Below, piece by piece: positions 1-5,381 of a stretch of DNA of 6,205 bases. Position 1 is the first letter of the stretch. Each line of letters opens with the position of its first letter. Made by a program: the position numbers and the translations under genes. The notes beneath the pieces are model-generated. The model did no database searches. It had not been told where the DNA came from and saw nothing but the letters and a program-made list of their open reading frames with translations. The stretch lies in assembly GCA_022561955.1 (NCBI GenBank), contig JADFQF010000099.1, forward strand, positions 1 to 6,205, given 5' to 3'. The stretch comes from Chloroflexota bacterium (GTDB lineage: Bacteria; Chloroflexota; Dehalococcoidia; SAR202; UBA11138).

Positions 1-1
1 G

Positions 2-31
2 GGGCGGGTCTCGAAAACCCGCCCGTTTTTT
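2..31 (+). terminator. Intrinsic terminator of a + strand gene left of the window
   Basis: A perfect 8-bp stem, GGGCGGGT (2-9) pairing with ACCCGCCC (17-24), encloses a 7-nt loop and is followed by G and six T's (26-31). This is a textbook rho-independent terminator reading rightwards, so a + strand gene probably ends just left of the window. It separates that gene from the convergent minus-strand genes. Whether it also ends minus-strand transcription cannot be judged, because the needed downstream bases lie outside the window. Confidence 0.9.
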
Positions 32-66
32 ATTCCTATAGGCGCAGGCGCAAGCCCGGCGAACCA

Positions 67-345
67 CTAGGTTGCTTCTGACGTTTTATCCGCCTCGGTC
101 GACGCCAGCGGCCTGGGCCTATAGTAGAGGCCCCAGCGCTGCATCAGCTCCTTGATGCGTGGGTCGTCGAGCTCCGACATCTGCCGAAAAAAGCCGGCCA
201 GGGCGTGGGCGTGCATCAGCTCCTCGGAGCACACCCAGCTCGCCTCGCCGGGCACGATGTACAGCAGCCCATTCTGGTGCTCGCACTGCAGCTCAATCCG
301 CTTGCCGCCGGTGTCTTCCTTAATCGTCAGTCCGAACTCTTCCAC
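67..345 (-). CDS. Hypothetical protein, 92 aa
   Basis: I do not recognise this protein. It starts with GTG at 345. An in-frame stop (TGA, 349-351) lies just upstream, and an AGGTGAG ribosome site (352-358) sits 6 nt before the start, so the start is well fixed. The 92-residue product is acidic at its N-terminus, has no signal peptide or membrane segment, and contains two cysteines (Cys21, Cys39) and clustered histidines (His23, His45, His47). A motif such as PRIKELMQRWGLYYRPRP (about 62-79) suggests a small folded soluble domain with a helical second half. It lies 101 nt downstream of the SnoaL-like gene on the same strand and may share its transcript. Good translation signals argue that the gene is real; its function is unknown. 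Confidence 0.6.
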   Translation of the reverse strand: MEEFGLTIKEDTGGKRIELQCEHQNGLLYIVPGEASWVCSEELMHAHALAGFFRQMSELDDPRIKELMQRWGLYYRPRPLASTEADKTSEAT

Positions 346-351
346 TGCTCA

Positions 352-358
352 CTCACCT
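352..358 (-). promoter_or_regulatory. Ribosome binding site fixing the GTG start at 345
   Basis: On the minus strand the sequence AGGTGAG lies 6 nt before GTG. It matches the 3' end of 16S rRNA well and selects the GTG, since the next in-frame ATG is at codon 44. Confidence 0.6.
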
Positions 359-446
359 ATAGCTCGATGTTAAATCAACGACGCCGCATGTCGGGAATTT
401 TTTCGCTCTTCGCATCAAAAACTCTCTTTAGGAAATCACAGGTCGA

Positions 447-872
447 CTAACGGCAGGGGAATGCGTTCAGCTGCCGCAGCAAGGTTAAGCTATCGAGGCG
501 GTGCCAGCCCTCCAATATCTTACCGTCGATCACCCGGTCGAAAAACATACCCGTGAAGGCTACGTCCTTTCCCGTCGCTGGTATGCCCAGCGTCTCCCCA
601 ACGTGTCGGCCCGTGAATTCGAGGTATGACGCCACGGTGTCGCCCTCCGCGATTTGAAAGATTACGCGGGCTTTCCATTTGTCGAAGGAGCTCTTCTGCC
701 TGCCGAGGTTCCGCCTGACGGCTTCAACGCCTCGGAATTCGTCTCCAGCCCCATGGATTACGCAGTCCGGCGCTATGAGCTCTTCGACAAGATCCAGGTC
801 GCCGCCGACCACTTCCTCGAAGAAACGCCGCACCACCTGCTTCCTGGCAAAAAGCTCGTCGTCGTTGGTCAT
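447..872 (-). CDS. SnoaL-like / ester cyclase family protein (NTF2-like fold)
   Basis: The 141-residue product has the layout of the SnoaL-like polyketide cyclase/ester cyclase family, whose NTF2-like alpha+beta barrels bind small hydrophobic molecules. Visible family marks are the N-terminal helix with VRRFFEEVVGGDLDLVEELIAPD (about residues 14-36), then HG, the GDTVASYLEFTGRHVGETLGIPATGK stretch (about 77-102), and the C-terminal DGKILEGWHRLDSLTLLRQL. The TGxHxGxxxGIPATGK signature is typical of the family. The length is normal. The ATG start at 872 has AGAGG 8 nt upstream (881-885). Family members include polyketide ring cyclases, but most are uncharacterised, and no polyketide genes are present here. 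I therefore infer only the fold and family, not the substrate. It is transcribed divergently from the metallo-hydrolase gene. Confidence 0.8.
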   Translation of the reverse strand: MTNDDELFARKQVVRRFFEEVVGGDLDLVEELIAPDCVIHGAGDEFRGVEAVRRNLGRQKSSFDKWKARVIFQIAEGDTVASYLEFTGRHVGETLGIPATGKDVAFTGMFFDRVIDGKILEGWHRLDSLTLLRQLNAFPCR

Positions 873-932
873 GACTCAGGCCTCTGAAGCGTCAGGGTCG
901 GGTGTATTTGGACGTTGGAATTAGGGTCTTCG

Positions 933-941
933 ATTATACCA
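933..941 (-). promoter_or_regulatory. Extended -10 promoter for the minus-strand SnoaL-like gene
   Basis: Read on the minus strand, the sequence is TGGTATAAT: a perfect TATAAT with the TGn extension. No convincing -35 is seen 17 nt upstream, which is acceptable for an extended -10 promoter. Transcription would begin near 926, giving a leader of about 54 nt before the ATG at 872. Confidence 0.55.
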
Positions 942-965
942 GAGCGATGCGTCTTCGCGCCCGGT

Positions 966-993
966 TTGACGAAGGTTGGAGTGCTGATATAAT
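966..993 (+). promoter_or_regulatory. Sigma-70-type promoter for the metallo-hydrolase gene
   Basis: TTGACG (966-971) and TATAAT (988-993) are separated by 16 nt, and the -10 is also preceded by TGA, an extended -10 element. Transcription would start near 1000, giving an untranslated leader of about 84 nt. It sits only 25 nt from the opposing minus-strand -10 box, so the two promoters diverge from a shared control region. Confidence 0.7.
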
Positions 994-1071
994 CACATCC
1001 ACGCTCGGTCGCGGCCGCTTCGTGTTCCTTCGCATAGAGCGGGACGCGTCCAAAATTCGCCTTCGATGATT

Positions 1072-1077
1072 AAGGAG
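1072..1077 (+). promoter_or_regulatory. Ribosome binding site selecting the ATG at 1084
   Basis: AAGGAG lies 6 nt before ATG 1084. Two other in-frame ATGs, at 1066 and 1078, precede the site or lie too close to it, so 1084 is the likely start. Confidence 0.75.
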
Positions 1078-1083
1078 ATGAAG

Positions 1084-1722
1084 ATGGCCCCACACTATCA
1101 GGACAGCAGCATAACCATCCATAAGATCAAGTGCGGCCCTTACGACAACAACGCCTATCTGCTGGTGTGCCCGCAGACCAACGAAAGCATCGTCATTGAC
1201 ACACCCAAGGACCCCGGACCCCTGATTAGCGCCGCCAAGGAGACGAACGTCAAGGCGATTCTCATCACGCACAACCACTTCGATCACATCGAGGGCTTCG
1301 AGGAGGTCGTGTCGGCGTTGGGCTCGCCCACGGCCATCGGCGAGAATGACGCTTCGGCACTGCCCATAAAGCCCAGCTTCGTCCTGAAAGACGGCGATGA
1401 GGTCAAGGCCGGGACGATCACGCTGAAGGCCCTGTTTACACCCGGACACACCGCCGGCTCGACCTGTCTGTTAGTCGGGAACAGCCTCTTCACGGGCGAT
1501 ACCCTGTTCCCGGGTGGGCCCGGCAAGACAAGAGCGCCGGAAAACCTTCAGCAGATCATCGGCAGCATCACCGCCAAGCTACTTACCCTCGGAGACGACG
1601 TGAGCATCTATCCGGGTCACGGCGACGACGGCGACTTGAAGACATCCAAGGAGGAGTACGCTGCGTTCGCGGCCAAGGACCATCCATCGGACCTGTGCGG
1701 TGACGTGCTCTGGCGGGGTTAA
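1084..1722 (+). CDS. Metallo-beta-lactamase-fold hydrolase, glyoxalase II-like
   Basis: This 212-residue soluble protein has a complete metal site of the MBL superfamily. It carries HNHFDH at residues 63-68 (HxHxDH), GHT with His122, GDTLF with Asp139, and PGHG with His179. Together these bind two metal ions, usually Zn or Fe, in family members. Its order and size match the hydroxyacylglutathione-hydrolase-like (glyoxalase II/YcbL) subgroup, which hydrolyses thioesters. It lacks the separate C-terminal helical domain of classical glyoxalase II, so a different small thioester or related ester is equally possible. The ATG at 1084 is preferred over 1066 because AAGGAG lies between them. It has its own promoter. 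Downstream there is only a weak 5-bp hairpin without a T-run (1730-1744), so read-through into the next gene is possible. Confidence 0.88.
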   Translation: MAPHYQDSSITIHKIKCGPYDNNAYLLVCPQTNESIVIDTPKDPGPLISAAKETNVKAILITHNHFDHIEGFEEVVSALGSPTAIGENDASALPIKPSFVLKDGDEVKAGTITLKALFTPGHTAGSTCLLVGNSLFTGDTLFPGGPGKTRAPENLQQIIGSITAKLLTLGDDVSIYPGHGDDGDLKTSKEEYAAFAAKDHPSDLCGDVLWRG

Positions 1723-1808
1723 CAGGCTACTCCGCGAGTCGGAGACCTGGACACGCGCCATTCGTAGACCGGCGAAAAGGCATCTGCTAGACTTCACGTG
1801 GAATACTC

Positions 1809-2546
1809 GTGCGTGCGCGTGATTCGCGGGAGGCTGTGACGGACGCTCATACTGAACGGCAGGCCGTGCCCTGGAAGCTAAGGGACGTAGCTTATGCGAG
1901 CCTGTTCGTCATCGTCGGTACCATCGTCATAGGCGCTCTTATGCGCCTGATAGGGAAATCGGGCGACGGCTCAGAGCCCGTCAATCCCCTTCTACTATTC
2001 ATGCTTCAGGGATTGTTCCTACTTGCCGTGTGGATAATCGCGGTGCGAGTGCGGGGCGCCACCTGGCGGTCACTGGGTATGAGGGCGTCCCGGGTTCGTG
2101 GTGGAAACCTGCTCGTCGCGCCAGCCCTACTTCTGATGATCGCCTCCGGCGCGGCCTACGGCGTCTTCGTTCAGAACGCCGGAATCGAGATTCTGATTCC
2201 CCCAACCCTGGAGGAGCAAGATATCAGGTTGGGCGAAGGCCTGTACGCGCTACTCAACGCATCGGTGTTTGTCATTTGGGGGCCCTTCACCGAAGAGCTG
2301 TTTTTCAGGGGTTTTCTGCTGACAGTCCTGGCGCCGATGATTGGTCCGTTCAGGGCCGCGCTGCTCAGCGCGGCACTTTTCGCGGGTGTGCACGTCTCCG
2401 TGAGCACCTTGATACCAATATTCATGATAGGGCTGGTCCTCGCATGGCTGTACATCCGAACACGGTCGCTGCTGCAGCCGTACCTGGCTCACGCGGCATG
2501 GAACCTGCTGGTGACGCTGGTCGGCGTCTACCTTGTCGAGCCGTAG
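1809..2546 (+). CDS. CPBP-family intramembrane metalloprotease (CAAX protease/bacteriocin-processing type)
   Basis: The 245-residue multi-pass membrane protein carries all three signature motifs of the CPBP (Abi/Rce1-like) family: EELFFRG with Glu162, Glu163 and Arg167; FAGVH with Phe191 and His195; and HAAWN with His228 and Asn232. The Glu and His residues form the metal-dependent catalytic site inside the membrane. Hydrophobic segments are visible at about 28-46, 62-80, 100-120, 145-160, 178-195, 200-218 and 230-243. Family members process prenylated or bacteriocin-type peptides, or act as membrane proteases. The substrate here is unknown and no bacteriocin gene is visible. The start is uncertain: GTG 1809 has no good ribosome site, while GTG 1836 follows GGGAGG by only 2 nt. 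Both keep all membrane segments. A possible extended -10 (TGCTAGACT, 1785-1793) lies upstream. trpA begins 34 nt downstream. Confidence 0.87.
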   Translation: MRARDSREAVTDAHTERQAVPWKLRDVAYASLFVIVGTIVIGALMRLIGKSGDGSEPVNPLLLFMLQGLFLLAVWIIAVRVRGATWRSLGMRASRVRGGNLLVAPALLLMIASGAAYGVFVQNAGIEILIPPTLEEQDIRLGEGLYALLNASVFVIWGPFTEELFFRGFLLTVLAPMIGPFRAALLSAALFAGVHVSVSTLIPIFMIGLVLAWLYIRTRSLLQPYLAHAAWNLLVTLVGVYLVEP

Positions 2547-2580
2547 GGTCCCGGAAGGCAAAACCTAATTTGGTGAGATA

Positions 2581-3372
2581 ATGGCGAATCGAATCGATAT
2601 CAAGCTGGCCCAGGTGAGGGCGTCTGGAAGACCGGCGCTCGTGCCCTGGGTGACCGTTGGCTATCCGGACATCGAGACGTCCGAGGCGTTGGCCGAGGCC
2701 ATCGTCGACGCCGGTGCGGATATGCTCGAGATGGGCGTGCCTTTCAGCGACCCTCTTGCCGACGGCCCGACCATTCAAGCGGCCAGCCAGCGCGCCCTCG
2801 AACACGGCGTGAACATCGATACGGCCCTGGAGGTGCTCAGGCATCTCAGGGAAAAGGGCGTCGAGACGCCCCTCATATTCATGGGATATCTGAATCCGGT
2901 ATTTCACTACGGCACCAAGAGGTTTGCGGAGAATGCCTCCGCCTCCGGGCTCGACGGCATAATCATTCCCGACCTGCCTTCGGACGAGGCGGGGCCGTAC
3001 AAAGATATCCTGGAAGAGAGGGGAATCTATCTGATCCCCCTTCTCGCCCCCACGAGCACCGATGAGCGGATTGCCGAGGCTTGCAAGGCCGCGAAGGGCT
3101 TTATATACTGCGTTAGCTTGAGCGGCGTAACGGGCGCAAGGAGCGAGGTGTCGGCGGATACGAGCGGCCTGGTGCGGAGGATTCGAGAGCACACCGACCT
3201 GCCCGTCCTCGTGGGATTCGGGGTGTCGCTTCGCCGCCATGTCGAGCAAATCGGCGAGTACGCGGACGGAGCAGTGGTCGCGAGCGCGCTGTTGAATGCC
3301 ATCGACGCGGCGCCGCGAGACAAGGTGCTGCAAGTCGCCGGCGAGTTCGTCCGAGGACTCATACCGAAATAG
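2581..3372 (+). CDS. trpA: Tryptophan synthase alpha subunit
   Basis: TrpA cleaves indole-3-glycerol phosphate to indole and glyceraldehyde 3-phosphate, passing indole through a tunnel to TrpB. The 263-residue TIM barrel has the usual length. The catalytic pair is present as Glu50 and Asp61 (Glu49 and Asp60 in E. coli) within LEMGVPFSDPLADGPTIQ. Other family marks are PALVPWVTVGYP near the N-terminus, LIFMGYLNPVF, DGIIIPDLP, IPLLAPTSTDERI, the phosphate-side SLSGVTGAR loop, and PVLVGFGVS. The ATG start has GGTGAG just upstream (2572-2577). It normally follows trpB, but here the preceding gene is the membrane protease, with a 34-nt gap and no visible promoter, so it may be cotranscribed with that gene. 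It is followed by aromatic-pathway genes on the same strand. Confidence 0.97.
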   Translation: MANRIDIKLAQVRASGRPALVPWVTVGYPDIETSEALAEAIVDAGADMLEMGVPFSDPLADGPTIQAASQRALEHGVNIDTALEVLRHLREKGVETPLIFMGYLNPVFHYGTKRFAENASASGLDGIIIPDLPSDEAGPYKDILEERGIYLIPLLAPTSTDERIAEACKAAKGFIYCVSLSGVTGARSEVSADTSGLVRRIREHTDLPVLVGFGVSLRRHVEQIGEYADGAVVASALLNAIDAAPRDKVLQVAGEFVRGLIPK

Positions 3373-3522
3373 AGCCTAGCCGAAGGCTGCCCCGAATGGT
3401 TCGACAAGCTCCCCGAAGAATCCGCCCGAGGCGGAAGATATTCGTCACGAAGAGTCGGACACCATGAACGGAGGAGGACTCTTCACCGTTCGTCCTGACC
3501 CGCCTTGGGCGGACGAAGGATG
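3373..3522. repeat. Hairpin-rich intergenic repeat region between trpA and aroH
   Basis: This non-coding spacer is packed with inverted repeats: AGCCT/AGGCT (3373-3377 and 3384-3388), TCCGCC/GGCGGA (3421-3426 and 3430-3435), GAAGAGTC/GACTCTTC (3449-3456 and 3477-3484), and TTCGTCC/GGACGAA (3489-3495 and 3511-3517), the last overlapping CCGCC/GGCGG. The fragments GGTTCGACAAGCT, CACCATGAACGG and CGTTCGTCCTGA resemble dispersed intergenic palindromic repeats that I recall from several GC-rich bacteria. It is probably a repeat element copy, with RNA stem-loops if transcribed. Repetition elsewhere in the genome cannot be checked from this window. Confidence 0.5.
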
Positions 3523-3545
3523 CTCCATTTGGGATGGAGGTTTTT
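3523..3545 (+). terminator. Probable intrinsic terminator (or attenuator) between trpA and aroH
   Basis: A 6-bp stem CTCCAT (3523-3528)/ATGGAG (3534-3539) with a 5-nt loop is followed by GTTTTT. The stem is short, so strength is moderate. It would end trpA transcription, but it lies only 29 nt before the aroH start with no clear promoter between. Either aroH is read by leakage or this is a conditional terminator. Confidence 0.55.
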
Positions 3546-3563
3546 GAGAAAGTATCTTAGCGA

Positions 3564-3568
3564 AGAGG
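3564..3568 (+). promoter_or_regulatory. Ribosome binding site selecting the TTG start of aroH
   Basis: AGAGG lies 6 nt before TTG 3575. It supports a TTG start that places the conserved RGIRGATT motif at residues 5-12, as in known AroH proteins. Confidence 0.65.
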
Positions 3569-3574
3569 TTTTAA

Positions 3575-3946
3575 TTGACCAAGGTAAGAGGCATCAGGGG
3601 CGCCACGACCGCCGAGGCCAACACGAAAGAGGCGATTTTGGCCGCGGCAAAAGAGCTAATGGAGGCCCTGATCGAGGCGAACGACATAGACCCCGATGAT
3701 GTGGCGTCTGCGATATTTACGACCACGGCCGATCTTAACGCGGAGTTTCCGGCCGCCGCGGCACGTCTCATGGGCTGGACTCATGTCGCACTCATGGGCG
3801 CGCGGGAGGTCGATGTTCCCGACGCCCCCGAACGCTGTATCCGAGTCCTGATACACATCAATACCGATAAGTCCGCCCAGGAGATGAAGAACATCTATCT
3901 GCACGACGCGGGTAACCTCCGATCGAGAGGCACCGGCGACCTTTAG
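3575..3946 (+). CDS. aroH: Monofunctional chorismate mutase, AroH class
   Basis: This enzyme rearranges chorismate to prephenate, the branch point towards Phe and Tyr. The 123-residue protein is the AroH (Bacillus subtilis) type, a trimer with a pseudo-alpha/beta barrel fold, not the helical AroQ type. Active-site residues match the B. subtilis enzyme: Arg8 in RGIRGATT (Arg7 there), Glu78 in AREVDV, Arg90 in RCIRV, Tyr108 in IYLHDA and Arg116 in NLRS. The residue equivalent to Cys75 is Gly, a substitution that other family members appear to tolerate. TTATADLNAEFPA (about 49-61) is also a family motif. It starts with TTG. A hairpin terminator lies just upstream, and 294 nt of leader DNA separates it from aroG. 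Confidence 0.95.
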   Translation: MTKVRGIRGATTAEANTKEAILAAAKELMEALIEANDIDPDDVASAIFTTTADLNAEFPAAAARLMGWTHVALMGAREVDVPDAPERCIRVLIHINTDKSAQEMKNIYLHDAGNLRSRGTGDL

Positions 3947-3968
3947 TCGGCCACCCGATAAGATACGT

Positions 3969-3998
3969 TGCGTGCCGTATTGGCTCCATGCCCACGCA
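3969..3998. repeat. Inverted repeat upstream of the aroG promoter
   Basis: TGCGTG (3969-3974) and CACGCA (3993-3998) form a perfect 6-bp inverted repeat with an 18-nt spacer, ending 27 nt before the -35 box. A smaller ATACG/CGTAT stem (3963-3967 and 3976-3980) overlaps it. It could be an operator half-site pair, or chance; there is no T-run to make it a terminator for aroH. Confidence 0.25.
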
Positions 3999-4025
3999 TG
4001 TGAATTAAAAATCGAAACATATCTG

Positions 4026-4054
4026 TTGACATCGCCGGACTTAAGAGATAGCAT
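4026..4054 (+). promoter_or_regulatory. Promoter of the aroG leader
   Basis: A perfect -35 box TTGACA (4026-4031) is separated by exactly 17 nt from TAGCAT (4049-4054). Transcription would start near 4061, only a few bases before the leader peptide ATG at 4064, leaving about 180 nt of transcribed leader before aroG. Confidence 0.75.
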
Positions 4055-4063
4055 CGCATGGAC

Positions 4064-4153
4064 ATGAATAGCTCAAACTTGGTATACGGGTATTGGTACT
4101 TTTTTACCAGCTCCACAGCAGCCGGTGAAGGTTTAGTGCGCGTCTCCAGGTAA
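4064..4153 (+). CDS. Aromatic-rich attenuation leader peptide (29 aa) for aroG
   Basis: A short frame runs from ATG 4064 to TAA 4151. An in-frame ATG at 4058 would add two residues, and an in-frame TAG at 4049 bars any earlier start. Residues 8-14 read YGYWYFF: three Tyr, one Trp and two Phe in seven codons (4085-4105). It lies between a consensus-like promoter and an intrinsic terminator upstream of DAHP synthase, as in trpL- and pheL-type leaders. The inferred role is to stall the ribosome when charged tRNA for Tyr, Trp or Phe is scarce, so that downstream RNA folds into an antiterminator. No ribosome site lies between the predicted transcript start and the ATG, so initiation would be leaderless or nearly so unless transcription starts earlier. 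I know of no named family for it. Confidence 0.72.
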   Translation: MNSSNLVYGYWYFFTSSTAAGEGLVRVSR

Positions 4154-4190
4154 AGAGAGCCAGAGCAGAGACCCCAGGACCCCGACCGGC
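4100..4190 (+). promoter_or_regulatory. Predicted alternative RNA pairings of the aroG attenuator
   Basis: Segment 4100-4108 (TTTTTTACC, covering the Phe codons) can pair with GGTAAAGAG (4149-4157, covering the leader stop codon) in 9 bp including two G-U. This encloses GCCGGT (4121-4126). When free, GCCGGT pairs perfectly with ACCGGC (4185-4190), which is part of the terminator's 5' arm and loop, so the two cannot coexist. A further GTCTC/GAGAC stem (4142-4146 and 4168-4172) is possible. The pairings were drawn by hand, without energies. Confidence 0.45.
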
Positions 4191-4207
4191 AGCGGTTGGG
4201 GTTTTTT
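4179..4207 (+). terminator. Intrinsic terminator in the aroG leader (attenuator)
   Basis: CCCCGACCG (4180-4188) pairs with CGGTTGGGG (4193-4201), 9 bp with one G-U, closed by a GCAG tetraloop and followed by six T's (4202-4207). It points along the + strand and ends 33 nt before the aroG start codon, downstream of the aroG promoter. It would therefore abort aroG transcripts unless disrupted, which fits attenuation rather than the end of aroH, whose stop lies over 230 nt away. Confidence 0.88.
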
Positions 4208-4224
4208 GATTTAAGGAAACAAAT

Positions 4225-4230
4225 AAGGAG
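4225..4230 (+). promoter_or_regulatory. Ribosome binding site for the TTG start of aroG
   Basis: AAGGAG precedes TTG 4241 by 10 nt. An earlier in-frame TTG at 4196 lies inside the terminator stem and has no ribosome site, so 4241 is preferred. Confidence 0.65.
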
Positions 4231-4240
4231 TAAGAATACA

Positions 4241-5329
4241 TTGCAAAAGTCATCCGCGCGAGACGTAAATATCGAAAGCACCACGCCGCTGATCTCACCC
4301 ATAGCCCTCGTGAATAAGATACCCATGACCCCCGAGGTCGAGGCCACGGTGCTGTCCGGCAGAGAGCAGATAAGAGCCATTCTGAACGGAGAAGACGACA
4401 GGCTCCTCATGATCGCGGGGCCTTGCTCGATCCACGATGAGAAGGCGGCCCTAGACTACGCCGGTCGCCTCGCGGGCCTGGCGAAGGAGCTCAGCGACCG
4501 GCTCCTCATCGTCATGCGGGTGTACTTCGAGAAGCCTCGCACGACCGTGGGCTGGAAGGGCCTGATCTACGACCCGGACCTGAACGACACATTCGACATC
4601 GAGTCCGGCCTGACCCGTGCGAGAGACCTGCTGCGAAAGGTCGGAGAGATGGGCGTGTACGCGGGCACCGAGTTCCTCGATCCCATCGTGCCCCAATATA
4701 TCGCGGGCTTCGTCTCCTGGTCGACGATCGGCGCGCGTACCACCGAGAGCCAGACGCACCGCCTGATGGCCAGCGGGCTCAGCATGCCCGTCGGATTCAA
4801 GAACGGCACCGACGGCAACGCTCAGATCGCCGTGGACGCCATGGTTTCCGCGCGCTCTTCGCACAGTTTTCTGGGGCTGGACCACGAGGGCCGCACGGCC
4901 ATCATCAATACCACCGGCAACCCCGATGGTCATCTCGTGCTCAGGGGAGGCAACAGCGGCCCTAATTTTGGCATGGAGGCCATAGAGGCCGCCAAGGCGC
5001 AGCTCAGGAAGTCGGGCGTGCGGTCGCAGCTTCTCGTCGACTGCAGCCACGGAAACTCCAACAAGGACCACACGAGGCAGTCCACCGCCTTCAAGGACGT
5101 AGTGTCGCAGAGACTGGCGGGCAATACCGACATCATCGGTTGCATGGTCGAAAGCAATATAAATCCGGGCAATCAGAAGCTTGGAGACGACCCGTCGGCG
5201 TTGGAATACGGAGTCTCGATAACGGACGCCTGCATAGGGTGGGACGAAACGGAGACTCTGCTTCGTTGGGCCCATGCGGCGCTGGACGAAAAGGCCAGGC
5301 TGGCAACGGCCGACGCCGCAGGCGACTAA
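4241..5329 (+). CDS. aroG: DAHP synthase, type I-alpha (AroF/AroG/AroH of E. coli class)
   Basis: This enzyme joins phosphoenolpyruvate and erythrose 4-phosphate to make DAHP, the committed step of the shikimate pathway. The 362-residue TIM barrel has normal length, including the N-terminal extension involved in feedback control. Metal ligands match those of E. coli AroG: Cys62 in GPCSIH, His270 in DCSHGNSNK, Glu304 in MVESNI and Asp329 in SITDACIGW. Other family blocks are VMRVYFEKPRTTVGWKGL, IGARTTESQTHR and the GLSMPVGFKNGTDG segment. DCSHGNSNKD, ESNI and FLG (Gly where the Phe-sensitive enzyme, as I recall it, has Ser211) look more like the Tyr-sensitive isozyme, so Tyr feedback is a possible inference. 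It starts with TTG, downstream of an aromatic-rich leader peptide and terminator. A second, different DAHP synthase gene follows after 52 nt with no terminator between. Confidence 0.96.
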   Translation: MQKSSARDVNIESTTPLISPIALVNKIPMTPEVEATVLSGREQIRAILNGEDDRLLMIAGPCSIHDEKAALDYAGRLAGLAKELSDRLLIVMRVYFEKPRTTVGWKGLIYDPDLNDTFDIESGLTRARDLLRKVGEMGVYAGTEFLDPIVPQYIAGFVSWSTIGARTTESQTHRLMASGLSMPVGFKNGTDGNAQIAVDAMVSARSSHSFLGLDHEGRTAIINTTGNPDGHLVLRGGNSGPNFGMEAIEAAKAQLRKSGVRSQLLVDCSHGNSNKDHTRQSTAFKDVVSQRLAGNTDIIGCMVESNINPGNQKLGDDPSALEYGVSITDACIGWDETETLLRWAHAALDEKARLATADAAGD

Positions 5330-5381
5330 GATTCCGGATGGCCGAGATCGTGGTGGCCAGGATATACGGGAGGCAGGCGAA

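Noticed and set aside
1066..1083. Starting the metallo-hydrolase at ATG 1066 or 1078
   Set aside because: The AAGGAG site lies inside or against these starts; it is correctly spaced only for ATG 1084.
1730..1744. CTCCG/CGGAG hairpin after the metallo-hydrolase as a terminator
   Set aside because: It has only a 5-bp stem and no T-run, so it is not supported as an intrinsic terminator.
2422..3333. Long open frame of 303 codons on the minus strand over trpA
   Set aside because: It is antisense to a clear trpA, has a low-complexity Arg/Gly/His-rich product and no family motifs; such shadows are common in GC-rich coding DNA.
3464..3547. A 27-codon frame upstream of aroH with two Trp and two Phe codons, resembling a second leader peptide
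   Set aside because: It has no ribosome site, its Trp codons are scattered, it is built largely from repeat sequence, and it runs through the terminator hairpin into the T-run, which does not fit attenuation.
4196..4240. Extending aroG to an earlier TTG at 4196
   Set aside because: The codon lies within the 3' arm of the leader terminator and lacks a ribosome site; AAGGAG supports 4241.
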